DNA of 64,000 nucleotides from Flavobacterium sp. GSB-24 (GTDB taxonomy: Bacteria > Bacteroidota > Bacteroidia > Flavobacteriales > Flavobacteriaceae), in assembly GCF_027924665.1 (NCBI RefSeq), contig NZ_AP027043.1:4774001-4838000 (forward strand), read 5' to 3'. Under the pieces are notes generated by a model. It saw nothing but the letters and a program-made list of their open reading frames with translations. It was not told the origin of the DNA and made no database searches. The position numbers were made by a program, and so were the translations under genes. Shown here in pieces: positions 8,778 through 18,534 of the stretch (position 1 is its first letter; every line of letters starts with the position of its first letter).

Positions 8778-10955
8778 TTATTGAGTTACCAGAAACTGCG
8801 GATAAGGATTAGAAGTTGTATTGATAATTACAGTTGACACTCCTTCTTTTACATTGACTAACAATTTACTAAGCGCTGAGTTTGACTTAAAATCGTTATT
8901 CATAAATATAGCGGAGTATTTACTATTCCAATCTCCATCAACCGCAAGAGCAGTTACATTACTTGTAATTGTCGAGTTTAATATACTTGCATACACCGGG
9001 TTGTATAAAACAGATGAAAATATTGGAGCAGCATCAGAGAAATTACAGCCTTCTATAAAGGTTGTAATAGCTTTAATGGTTGATTTTGTATTTGAATTAC
9101 CAGAAAAATTAACACTGTACAAAGAAATCTCTCCACTGCTGATAGTGTAATTTCCTGTGTAGCCCGTAAAATCACTATTGGCAACCAGCGGATAATTGTT
9201 CGAGGCTAAAGCAAGTGCATTTTGTCCGCCGCTAAATTTACAATTTACCCAGGCATTTAAATTATCTGCCCTTGTTGCTAGCATAGAAATGGCTGTGGTA
9301 CAATTAATAAACTGGCTTCTGTAAAACATTGTTTTGTCAACAAAGCTAGAATTGTCAGAAACACCACCTGCAAGAGGATCTTGAAAGAAACCTTTTCCGC
9401 AGTTTACAAAAGAAATATTGTCTAGGAAATTATTATCAAATCCCATCATTTTATCCAGATGAATTCCATTGGTCTGATCTCTAAACACTACATATTTCAG
9501 CCACACATAAGCCATGTGCTGTGTTCCGTAGTTTTGTGACGAATAAACGCCTGTACTTCCACCTTGAAGCGTTAAATGTGCTAATACAAAATTAGCATCC
9601 TGACCGCCTGTAAGTGATATTAAAGGAAAATCGTCTTTTAAACCAACAATAACTGTTTTACCAGTACCTTTTCCTGTAATACCGTGAAGTTTGTCAAGAG
9701 GAATTTTTAAAGTTGAACTAATATAAAAAACACCTTCTGGAAGTTCTGCGATTCCTGCATTATTAATTAAGTTCTGAATATAGGTTGTACTATCGGGTTT
9801 ACCATTTCTGTCGTTTCTCCAATTTGCACCCAGCGGATCTGGTAAAGTTTCCCAGTTTGGTCGAGCCCACGCTGTGTATTTTGTTCCTAAAATAGAACTG
9901 CTTAAATTTGAAATTACCGTCGAATTGCCAATTGCTGCTGTTTGTTCAACACCATTATATTTTATAGAATTACTCGTATCGACATTTCCCCAGAGATCAT
10001 ATCCTGTTACAGTTCCGCTTCCTCTTTTGTATCCTCCTACAGCACCTATCATAGTCATATTGGTTCTTGCTGAGATTACATCAAATTCTGTGGTAAGTTT
10101 TTTATTCAATATCGAAACGTTGGCAGCATCAATATCAAAAGCTCCTGTACGAACTGCAGAATAATTATTACCACCACCTAAGTCGGTAATTTTAACATTC
10201 CCCATATTGCTGGCCTTAAACATTGCAAAAGTTCCCTTTCCTTCAAGGTTCCATCCCTCAGCATCGATACCAACAAATGTAGCAGACTTTAAATTATCCA
10301 TTTCTGTTGTATTGGCGTGAGGCGTCAAAAAGTTAGTATGCAAATGTACATTACCATAACTAGGAGTTGTTGAATTTCCTTTCATAGTAAGAACTGTAGC
10401 TACTCCGCCAGATTGATGCTTTATAAATTTATTGTTTCTAAAATAACCCGACTGACTACAGTCTACTAATATAGGACCTCCAAAATTTATAAATGAGTTA
10501 TTTTCAAACGTTGCATTTGTAGCTTTTAAAGTTGCCCATTTAATTGATTTTAAAGTGCAATTAGAAATTACTCCTCCTGCCTGAAGCGTGATTGTCTTAT
10601 CGGCTGGAAGCAGGTATTCTATAACAACACCAGTACTTCCTGCGGCTATTGTAATATTAGAAAACAAATTTAAAGACGGATGTCCGTATAATTTTTGATT
10701 ACTTTTCATGACAATGTCCACGCCAGAATAATCTCCCTTTTCTAATCTTACTGAACCATATTTGTCTAAAGCCTGCTGAAGAGTTGCTTTTTGGGTAACT
10801 GGTAATAAATAAGCATTAAAATAGTCATTTTCTTCCTGCTGATTATTAACAACTGGAGTTTCTGGAGTTTTAACCGGCGCCTCATCAATTGCATAATGAT
10901 AGTTTTGTGAAAAAACTGCAGTTGAAAGGAGTAAAAAGTAAATTAGATGTTTCAT
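8778..10955 (-). CDS. Secreted right-handed beta-helix repeat protein
   Basis: This 725-residue protein has a signal peptide (MKHLIYFLLLSTAVFSQ) and two blocks of parallel beta-helix repeats, roughly residues 60-340 and 390-700. The blocks are rich in short strands with Asn/Gly turns (for example NATFENNSFINFGGPILVD). Pectate-lyase-like folds of this kind bind or cut polysaccharides, but I see no clear catalytic signature, so an enzyme activity is not claimed. Its ATG overlaps the stop of the upstream fibre-like gene by 4 bases (ATGA), so the two are translationally coupled. The location beside a polysaccharide locus fits a cell-surface or exopolysaccharide-binding role. Confidence 0.75.
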   Translation of the reverse strand: MKHLIYFLLLSTAVFSQNYHYAIDEAPVKTPETPVVNNQQEENDYFNAYLLPVTQKATLQQALDKYGSVRLEKGDYSGVDIVMKSNQKLYGHPSLNLFSNITIAAGSTGVVIEYLLPADKTITLQAGGVISNCTLKSIKWATLKATNATFENNSFINFGGPILVDCSQSGYFRNNKFIKHQSGGVATVLTMKGNSTTPSYGNVHLHTNFLTPHANTTEMDNLKSATFVGIDAEGWNLEGKGTFAMFKASNMGNVKITDLGGGNNYSAVRTGAFDIDAANVSILNKKLTTEFDVISARTNMTMIGAVGGYKRGSGTVTGYDLWGNVDTSNSIKYNGVEQTAAIGNSTVISNLSSSILGTKYTAWARPNWETLPDPLGANWRNDRNGKPDSTTYIQNLINNAGIAELPEGVFYISSTLKIPLDKLHGITGKGTGKTVIVGLKDDFPLISLTGGQDANFVLAHLTLQGGSTGVYSSQNYGTQHMAYVWLKYVVFRDQTNGIHLDKMMGFDNNFLDNISFVNCGKGFFQDPLAGGVSDNSSFVDKTMFYRSQFINCTTAISMLATRADNLNAWVNCKFSGGQNALALASNNYPLVANSDFTGYTGNYTISSGEISLYSVNFSGNSNTKSTIKAITTFIEGCNFSDAAPIFSSVLYNPVYASILNSTITSNVTALAVDGDWNSKYSAIFMNNDFKSNSALSKLLVNVKEGVSTVIINTTSNPYPQFLVTQ

Positions 10956-11680
10956 TGTCCCGATATAATATAGGAATTTGTGCCTGTTTTTCTAAGAAAT
11001 CCAAACCTTACATTTCCAGCAGTACTAGTAAACTTTCCGCTTCCAGCTGCATTATAATTAATTGTTACACCAGAAGCCGCTTGTATTGTTAACACCGCAC
11101 CATTATGTGCTTCTAGATTAATAGTTTCACCAATTGCCATGCTTCCAAAGTCAGAAGTCAGCGTTAATGTAGATGAAGCCGTACATTCTATTGTATTGTT
11201 TACATCTCCAGCCGCAATGTTTCTGGATGAAGTAAATGAAACGATTGCTGATCTAAATGGAGTACTTGATGTTCCTCCTGCTGTTTTTGCGTACAAAGCA
11301 TAAGGTACGCTCAAAAGCTGGGTAACTCCCGTAATATTGTAATTAGATCCTCCCTTAACGTCTACTTGAGTTTCTATAAAATAAGGTCCTTTATCCCAAG
11401 CGATTTTACTAAAATCTCCTGTACCAATTGTTCCTGTACCAATTTCAAGAGAAACCAGACCATTTGCATTTGTAGTAACAGAATGTGTTTCCAGATAAAC
11501 ATTAGTTCCTGTTGCAGTGCCTTGATGCACAATAATTCGAAGGCTGACTCTCGAATTAACAACCAAACTATTATCTTGGGCTCGAACAATTGCCTGGTAG
11601 CTCATTTTCTCAGGTGATTGTGCAAATACCTTAAGCGTAACAGTCACAAATAATAATAAAAGGGTATATGCCAGTTTCAT
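10952..11680 (-). CDS. Secreted fibre-like protein with PYALYA motif
   Basis: This 242-residue secreted protein has a signal peptide (MKLAYTLLLLFVTVTLKVFAQ) and the block MSYQAIVRAQDNSLVVNSRV...LLSVPYALYAKTAGG (residues 26-134). I recognise this block from many Bacteroidetes cell-surface proteins. It usually precedes fibre, collagen-like or adhesin regions. Here the rest is a short Ser/Thr-rich beta region resembling a tail-fibre tip. It sits between the T9SS protein gene and the beta-helix gene, with a 15-base gap and a 4-base overlap respectively. The function is unknown; a surface fibre or scaffold is the best guess. Confidence 0.65.
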   Translation of the reverse strand: MKLAYTLLLLFVTVTLKVFAQSPEKMSYQAIVRAQDNSLVVNSRVSLRIIVHQGTATGTNVYLETHSVTTNANGLVSLEIGTGTIGTGDFSKIAWDKGPYFIETQVDVKGGSNYNITGVTQLLSVPYALYAKTAGGTSSTPFRSAIVSFTSSRNIAAGDVNNTIECTASSTLTLTSDFGSMAIGETINLEAHNGAVLTIQAASGVTINYNAAGSGKFTSTAGNVRFGFLRKTGTNSYIISGQ

Positions 11681-11695
11681 TCTCTTTTTATTTTT

Positions 11696-12220
11696 TTAGT
11701 TTTTTATTATTTTAAAAGATTTCAAAATTTTGTTGTCATTATACACCACAAGTATATAAATAGATGGACTTAGATAACTAAAGCTGACTTGCGCTTCAGT
11801 TTGATTAATTGTATTTTGTTTTAAAAGTCTGCCTTGAATATCATAAAGCTTGTAGGACCTTTGACCGCTTTCCATCTCTAATCCGGTCATGCTTACGGTA
11901 ACAAAATCTATTGTTGGATTTGGGAAAACGAATATTTCTGTTGTAGGTTTGTCAACTTCTGGAGTGCCTAAATTGGCATCTTTTTCTTGATGCTGTATTC
12001 CTTGAGCAACATTATATACAGATTCTTCTCCTATATAAGTGTAAAATACTTGTCCAATTGAGTAGGTAACGGTTCCAGAACTTCCAGTCGCATTACTTCC
12101 AGATGTAATTATGGTTTCCATAATATCGTTGGCCGGCGTACTTTGACTAATTCCTAAAAAAGGAATGAAAAATAGTGCAATTATGTGTAGGTTAGTATAT
12201 TTCGCTCTTAAATACTTCAC
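11696..12220 (-). CDS. Secreted protein with type IX sorting domain
   Basis: This 174-residue protein has an N-terminal signal sequence ending near GISQS. A middle region follows (GSSGTVTYSIGQVFYTYIG) of a kind common in flavobacterial surface proteins. The C-terminal type A T9SS sorting domain runs from IFVFPNPTIDFVTVSM to ILKSFKIIKN. The sorting domain directs export across the outer membrane by the gliding-linked secretion system. As first gene of the three-gene set it may be the secreted partner of the fibre and beta-helix proteins, neither of which has its own sorting domain. Confidence 0.85.
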   Translation of the reverse strand: MKYLRAKYTNLHIIALFFIPFLGISQSTPANDIMETIITSGSNATGSSGTVTYSIGQVFYTYIGEESVYNVAQGIQHQEKDANLGTPEVDKPTTEIFVFPNPTIDFVTVSMTGLEMESGQRSYKLYDIQGRLLKQNTINQTEAQVSFSYLSPSIYILVVYNDNKILKSFKIIKN

Positions 12221-13130
12221 AGTTTATATCCTATATTTTGTTTATACTGCAAAAATATTTAATTTCAAAAATTAATCGATATAATTAAATTTAATTCCGA
12301 TTAAACGCACCAAATGTAGTATTTTAATGACTTTTTACTTACATTGAAAAAGTTAAAAAAATTAATTTGATGGTTAACAAAACAATTTGGGAAAATAAAT
12401 TTAACTACACGAAACAATTAAGATTAAATGTTTTTGGCTCGCAATAGAAACGAATGTTATCTATGAAATAACGCTGCAATATTGTATAAATTATATCAGA
12501 ACATCAGTTTTATCTAATCTTCAATACAGCTGTCTATATAATTTATAATTCACATTTATTAGGCATGCAAATAAACATAATTCATTTAATTAACATATAT
12601 CTATTTGATTTTAAATCACTTAATCAAAAACATAAAATTAATTATTTCTTTTAATAAATGGATTAACTCCAAAATATTTTTTTTTCAAAGGAAAAAATTA
12701 ACCTAAATCATATTCCTTTTTAAAATTTAAGAATTTGACACAAAAAGGATGTTAAAAAATGAAAAATAACGATGAAAGGCTATCATCAATTTTTGATAAA
12801 TTATGTCTTCTTTAATTTAAAAAATGCTTTTCATCGATAATAATAGCTTTATATAGAAAATGCAAGTATTAATGAAATATTTTTCCTTTTTTTGATCAAC
12901 TTATTGAATAATAAGCTGTAAATACTATTTTAATATAAAGACAATATTTAGGCTAAAACCAATCAAAATTCTTACATCTATTTACTAACCAAGCAGAAAT
13001 GCAAATAAAAAAAATGTAATCTTTTCCTACTAATAAACTGTAAGCCAATAAATTAAATTCTGTTCTTTTAGTCCCAACGCTAATATTATCATATTATTTT
13101 GCTCAAACTTTAATTTTAATATAATTTAAA
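12221..13130. other. Large AT-rich divergent intergenic region
   Basis: This region of 910 bases separates the secreted-protein operon from the PKS/NRPS genes. It contains no supported gene and should hold both promoters. CAAAAATA at 12250-12257 would be a -7 element for the minus-strand operon, but no -33 partner is present. A loose inverted repeat (CGATGAAA near 12769, TTTCATCG near 12829) is visible with a long loop. Its length is unusual for this gene-dense window and suggests regulated expression of the assembly line. Confidence 0.5.
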
Positions 13131-16100
13131 ATGAAAAGACCTAACAACAATAGTTTAGAAAAAGGAATAAAAGGGACACAAATGGAATATCCAAACCGTC
13201 CGCTGCACGAGCTTTTTGCACAACAAGCTGAAGTATCTCCCAATTCAATAGCACTTGAATTCGAAAACGAAAAGATTACCTACAGCGCATTAGCAAAAAC
13301 AGTAAACCAAATAGCTCATTATTTTGCTGCTCAAGGTTTATCTTCTGGACAAATTGTTGCTGTGTCTATGGATCGAAGCCCAAATTTAATTGCTTCTCTT
13401 TTGGCAATTTTACAATGTGGAGCTGCCTATTTGCCTTTAGATCCAAAATTTCCCGCTGAACGTTTGGAATTTATGCTCGAAGATTCTAAAGCTAGTTTTC
13501 TGCTAACCACAAAAGCACTTTCAGGCTCGCTGCCAAATTCATCCAAAAATATAGTGATCGAAGATGTATTGGCTTCATTAGAACAATTTGCTGTAGAACC
13601 GCTTTCTATTTCAGTCGATCCAAAAGCAGTTGCTTATATGATGTATACTTCTGGATCTACCGGAAAACCTAAAGGTGTAACTGTAACCCACAAAAACTTA
13701 GTGAACTTTCTTTTCAGCATGGCGATTGAACCAGGCATAAATGCAGAAGATAAACTATTGTCTATTACCACTATTTCATTTGATATTGCTGGATTAGAAT
13801 TATTTCTTCCTTTAATAAAAGGTGCCGCTGTCGTTTTTGCAGATCATGAAACTACTCGTGACGGACAGTTATTATTGAATCTTTTGCAAAAGAAACAAAT
13901 TACAATACTTCAAGCTACACCAACTACTTGGCAGTTGCTGCTTGATTCTGGCTGGGAAACTCCGCTTGCTTTAAAAGCACTTTGCGGCGGCGAAGCTCTG
14001 CCTTTGAACCTTGCCCGCCAGCTAACTTCGAGATGCAATTCTCTTTGGAATATGTATGGCCCAACAGAAACTACAATCTGGTCTGCTGTAAAGCAAATTC
14101 AAGCTGATGATGCATTAATAACAATTGGACTGCCAATAGCAAACACACAAATCTATTTATTAGATGAACAGCGTCAAATTGTTACAACAGGAGCAATTGG
14201 AGAAATAGTTATTGGCGGAGACGGAGTCGCAGAAGGTTACTGGAAACGTCCAGAACTTACAGCCGAAAAATTCATTACAAATCCGTTTTCTAATGACCCA
14301 GATTCGATTTTGTATCGTACGGGAGATTTAGGTAAAATTTTACCAAATGGAGAGTTTCAATGTTTAGGACGTATAGATCATCAAGTAAAAATTAGAGGCC
14401 ACCGCATTGAGTTAGGCGAAATAGAAGCTACATTAAATACGTTATCTGGCATAAAACAATCTGCAGTAATTGTCAGCAATCACTTTGGTAATGAAGACAA
14501 AATTGTGGCTTATTTAAAATCTAGTGAACAAATACAAGATGAAAAACAAATACACGAAGCGCTTTCAAAAGTTTTACCAGAAATATTGCTACCCTCTAAA
14601 TACATTTGGGTTGATGATTTCCCGATAACTCCAAATGGAAAAATTGACAAAAAGAATTTACCCGTTCCTGAATATAATAGACCAGACTCTGCTCCTCTTT
14701 TTAAGAAACCAAACACACAATTAGAAAAAGATATTGCAAAAATCTGGAGCGAAGAATTGAAAATATCAAGTATTGGAATCGATGATGACTTTTTCGATAT
14801 GGGTGGCAGCTCTGTATTAGCACAAAAAGTAACTACATTAATGAAACAGCAATTATCGAAAGATGTACCTGTTTCCAAAATTTATATTCATCCAACAATT
14901 CGAGAACTTGTAGCTATTTTAGAAGAAAATAACAGCGATACTGCCAACGAAGACTTATTTAAATTTAAGGAAACTAATAAAACAACTTCTCCAGACATAG
15001 CAATAATTGGGATGGCTGGAAGATTTCCTGGTTCTGACACCATAGACGAATTGTGGGAAAACCTAAGAGATGGAAAAGAAACAATTTCATTATTTACAAA
15101 AGAGGAATTAGACAGCAGCTTACCCGAAAGTCTTCGTAAAGATCCGCTTTATATAGGCGCTAGAGGAATTCTGCCTTCAGCTAAAACATTTGATGCTAAT
15201 TTCTTCGGATTAAATCCGCAGCTTGCCGCAGCAATGGATCCTCAAATCCGAATATTTTTAGAAATATCATTTGAAGCGCTGGAACAAGCCGGGCATCTTC
15301 CGAAACATTATAAAGGAAGCATTGGGGTATATTCTGGCAGTGAAATCAATTCGTATTACGAAAACAATATCTTTAACAACAAAGAACTAAAAAGCTCAAT
15401 TGGTGAATTACAGATCTATACCGTAAACGGAAAAGATTTTATTGCACCGCGTACTTCTTATCATTTAAATTTAAAAGGACCATCTGTTAGTGTACATTCC
15501 GCATGTTCCACATCTTTATTAGCAGTTGCGGAAGCCGTAAAAGCCATACGAACTGGCATGTGCGATCTAGCTCTTGCAGGAGGATCTAGTGTTACTGCAC
15601 CTATTAATAGCGGTCACCTTTACGATGATGGATTTATTAAAAGCCCCGACGGTTCTACCCGATCTTTTGATGCTTCTGGAAAAGGTACTGTTTTTAGTGA
15701 CGGCGCCGGAGTAGTTGTACTTAAAAGATTAGAAGAAGCTGAAAAAGATGGCGATATTATATATGGTGTAATTAAAGGAGTTGGCGTAAATAATGACGGA
15801 GGAGACAAAGGCAGTTTTATGGCACCAAGTCCAAAAGGTCAAGCAGGAGCAATAATTAATGCTTTTAATGATGCTCAAATATCACCTTCAACAATTAGTT
15901 ATATGGAAGCGCATGGTACTGCAACTCCAATTGGTGATCCAATAGAAATAGAAGGACTTAAAATTGCTTACGGCAGACAAGAAAAAAATAATTATTGCGC
16001 ATTAGGTTCTATTAAAAGCAACATGGGTCACACTACAGCTGCGGCCGGAGTTGCGGGCTTAATCAAAGTATTATTGGCAATGCGCTATAAGCAAATACCG

Positions 16101-18452
16101 CCTATGGTTAATTTTACTAAACCAAATCCGAATATCGATTTTGACAATAGTCCTTTTTACATCAATAATAAATTAATTGATTGGAAAGCAGACAGTATAA
16201 GAAGAGCCGGCGTAAGTTCTTTTGGAATTGGCAGTACAAATGTTCATGCCATTGTTGAAGAATATGAAGCGAAACCTTTAATATCCTCAGCTGGAAGACC
16301 ACTTGAAATATTAATGTGGTCTGCAAAAAGCCAAAACAGTTTATTGGGTTATGAAAATGCGCTGGGACATTTTATTGACAAATCAAAAGAAATTCCTTTA
16401 GCGGACATTTCTTATTCTTTGAATGTAACGAGAGATGACTTTAACCATAGAAGTTTTTTAATAGCAGATTCTACAAAAAGTGCTGCCGAAAAATTACTTT
16501 GCCTAAAAACAAAAAGTTCTAAAACCTCTTTATTAAAAAGTGTCCCTAACGAAATTGGATTTCTTTTTCCTGGTCAAGGTTCCCAATATGTAAAAATGGG
16601 TAAAACACTTTATAACAATGAAAAAGTATATCGTGACGCTGTAGACAAATGCGCCGAGCTTTTAATGGACGAGTTGCAGCTAGATATACGTGATATAATT
16701 TATCCACAGATTAAATCGAACGAAGCCGAGGAACTTCTAAAAGATACTCGTTTAACACAGCCTTCTTTATTTGTCACAGAATATGCATTATCGCAATTGT
16801 GGCTAAGCTGGGGAATAAAACCAACTTTTCTCTGCGGTCATAGTATTGGCGAATTTGCAGCTGCACATTTAGCAGGAATACTAAGTTTGAAAGATGCATT
16901 ACACATAGTTGCCGTAAGAGGAAGATTAATAAGCGAACTTCCCGGCGGCTCTATGCTTATTGTTCGAGTATCTATTGATAAATTAAATGAACTGATTCCT
17001 GATACACTTTCTGTTGCTGCCATAAATGCAAATCAGTTTTGTGTTGTTTCGGGTAAGAAAGAAGACATTGCTGCTTTTAATCAGGAACTTGATGCTCAAG
17101 AAATTCCGAACAAGTTGCTTAATACAAGTCATGCATTTCATTCTTTCATGATGGAACCGATTTTAGACAACTTCAAGAATGAAATAGAAAAAATAAAATT
17201 AAACATTCCTCGCCTGCCAATTATTTCAACAGCAACAGGAACTTGGCTTACAGATACAGAAGCGACAAATTCAATGTATTGGGTTAATCAATTAAAAAAC
17301 ACAGTTCGATTTGCCGATGCTATGAATACAGCATTCGAGTTAGATGATTTTATTTTACTAGAAATTGGTCCTGGACAAACCTTAACAACTCTCGCACGTC
17401 AACAGGCTGCGGGAAAAATCATCGCTGCTTTTCCTAGTTTGACTTTTCCAAAAGACGAAGAGGAAAATGAATACGCTACAATATTAAATACTTTAGGCGA
17501 TTTATGGTTGAGAGGTATAAACCCAGACTGGAAAGCTTTTTACAAGGAACAGCAAAGACAAAAAATAGAATTACCTAGTTATGTTTTTGATCGCAAACCT
17601 TGCTGGATTGAACCTTTAGGTACAATTGAAACAATAGTCAAAAAATCAATAATTCAAGAAGAAATACCTGCAATTTCAATAGAATCTGATAACATAAACA
17701 ATTCGTCAAATGATTCTAAAAAAGAATCTATTCTCTTTAAAATTTCAGAGATTATTAAAAATGCATCAGGCATAACATACGATTCAGATTCAGCGTCGTA
17801 CAGCTTTTTAGAATTGGGATTAGATTCTTTATCACTTACTCAGTTATCAGGAAAATTGAAAAAAGAGTTTGATTTACCAATCACATTTAGACAGCTTAAC
17901 GAAAATTATTCAACGCCATCATTATTAGCCGATTATATAGAACTTAATTTACCCGAAGAGCATTCAATCAATAGTAATAATAAGCAAATTGAAATAGGCT
18001 CTGACCAAACTATTAAACCAAATATTTCTTCAAATGACATACAATTATCTTCCAATCAAAATCAAATTTCGTTAGAACAAATTGTACAGCAAATTCATCT
18101 TTTGAGTCAGAAAGTAGATCAGTTACAAAATTATCAGAGCTCTTCTACAAACGGAAATCCTTCGTTTACCCATCTAAAAGCAGAACATTTTGACACGGTT
18201 AAATTGAATACTAAAAATGGAAACGAAACAAATGGAACGAATGGGGTTCATAAAAAAGAAAAGTCTTTTGAAATTTCAAAACTCAATAATCACCATTCAA
18301 ATGAAAATAATACTGCTGAAAAAAAGTATACAATAATGGCAAATGAACCTCCTGTTCAAGGCAGTAAACTGGGACGGGATGAAAACGGAAATCCGGCATG
18401 GTTTATACAAGATCCTACTCAAAATGGAAATTTTGTGAAGATCAAGTTATAA
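13131..18452 (+). CDS. Hybrid NRPS-PKS: A-PCP-KS-AT-ACP
   Basis: This 1773-residue starter and extension module begins with an adenylation domain (about 20-515; MYTSGSTGKPKGV core, YGPTE, Lys504 in PNGKID). A carrier follows (GGSS, phosphopantetheine Ser561), then a ketosynthase (about 620-1050; Cys792 in SACSTS, His928, His967). Next is an acyltransferase (about 1130-1430; Ser1238 in GHSIGEF, HAFH 1334-1337, the malonyl-CoA type). An ACP (Ser1566 in LGLDSL) and a 170-residue tail complete it. The specificity residues read D-I-L-Q-L-G-M-I-W-K, closest to the glycine code I remember. No ketoreductase, dehydratase or methyltransferase is present, so the beta-ketone should remain. The tail holds a short coiled coil and ends with LGRDENGNPAWF, a sequence I have met at PKS-to-condensation-domain junctions. 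The next gene starts with such a domain. Confidence 0.92.
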   Translation: MKRPNNNSLEKGIKGTQMEYPNRPLHELFAQQAEVSPNSIALEFENEKITYSALAKTVNQIAHYFAAQGLSSGQIVAVSMDRSPNLIASLLAILQCGAAYLPLDPKFPAERLEFMLEDSKASFLLTTKALSGSLPNSSKNIVIEDVLASLEQFAVEPLSISVDPKAVAYMMYTSGSTGKPKGVTVTHKNLVNFLFSMAIEPGINAEDKLLSITTISFDIAGLELFLPLIKGAAVVFADHETTRDGQLLLNLLQKKQITILQATPTTWQLLLDSGWETPLALKALCGGEALPLNLARQLTSRCNSLWNMYGPTETTIWSAVKQIQADDALITIGLPIANTQIYLLDEQRQIVTTGAIGEIVIGGDGVAEGYWKRPELTAEKFITNPFSNDPDSILYRTGDLGKILPNGEFQCLGRIDHQVKIRGHRIELGEIEATLNTLSGIKQSAVIVSNHFGNEDKIVAYLKSSEQIQDEKQIHEALSKVLPEILLPSKYIWVDDFPITPNGKIDKKNLPVPEYNRPDSAPLFKKPNTQLEKDIAKIWSEELKISSIGIDDDFFDMGGSSVLAQKVTTLMKQQLSKDVPVSKIYIHPTIRELVAILEENNSDTANEDLFKFKETNKTTSPDIAIIGMAGRFPGSDTIDELWENLRDGKETISLFTKEELDSSLPESLRKDPLYIGARGILPSAKTFDANFFGLNPQLAAAMDPQIRIFLEISFEALEQAGHLPKHYKGSIGVYSGSEINSYYENNIFNNKELKSSIGELQIYTVNGKDFIAPRTSYHLNLKGPSVSVHSACSTSLLAVAEAVKAIRTGMCDLALAGGSSVTAPINSGHLYDDGFIKSPDGSTRSFDASGKGTVFSDGAGVVVLKRLEEAEKDGDIIYGVIKGVGVNNDGGDKGSFMAPSPKGQAGAIINAFNDAQISPSTISYMEAHGTATPIGDPIEIEGLKIAYGRQEKNNYCALGSIKSNMGHTTAAAGVAGLIKVLLAMRYKQIPPMVNFTKPNPNIDFDNSPFYINNKLIDWKADSIRRAGVSSFGIGSTNVHAIVEEYEAKPLISSAGRPLEILMWSAKSQNSLLGYENALGHFIDKSKEIPLADISYSLNVTRDDFNHRSFLIADSTKSAAEKLLCLKTKSSKTSLLKSVPNEIGFLFPGQGSQYVKMGKTLYNNEKVYRDAVDKCAELLMDELQLDIRDIIYPQIKSNEAEELLKDTRLTQPSLFVTEYALSQLWLSWGIKPTFLCGHSIGEFAAAHLAGILSLKDALHIVAVRGRLISELPGGSMLIVRVSIDKLNELIPDTLSVAAINANQFCVVSGKKEDIAAFNQELDAQEIPNKLLNTSHAFHSFMMEPILDNFKNEIEKIKLNIPRLPIISTATGTWLTDTEATNSMYWVNQLKNTVRFADAMNTAFELDDFILLEIGPGQTLTTLARQQAAGKIIAAFPSLTFPKDEEENEYATILNTLGDLWLRGINPDWKAFYKEQQRQKIELPSYVFDRKPCWIEPLGTIETIVKKSIIQEEIPAISIESDNINNSSNDSKKESILFKISEIIKNASGITYDSDSASYSFLELGLDSLSLTQLSGKLKKEFDLPITFRQLNENYSTPSLLADYIELNLPEEHSINSNNKQIEIGSDQTIKPNISSNDIQLSSNQNQISLEQIVQQIHLLSQKVDQLQNYQSSSTNGNPSFTHLKAEHFDTVKLNTKNGNETNGTNGVHKKEKSFEISKLNNHHSNENNTAEKKYTIMANEPPVQGSKLGRDENGNPAWFIQDPTQNGNFVKIKL

Positions 18453-18534
18453 GAAACAGATAAGAAATAACTAGTAATTAGCATCTTAAATTATCTATTT
18501 AAAACTGCACAATTACCTTTAAAACAGAGTAGTA

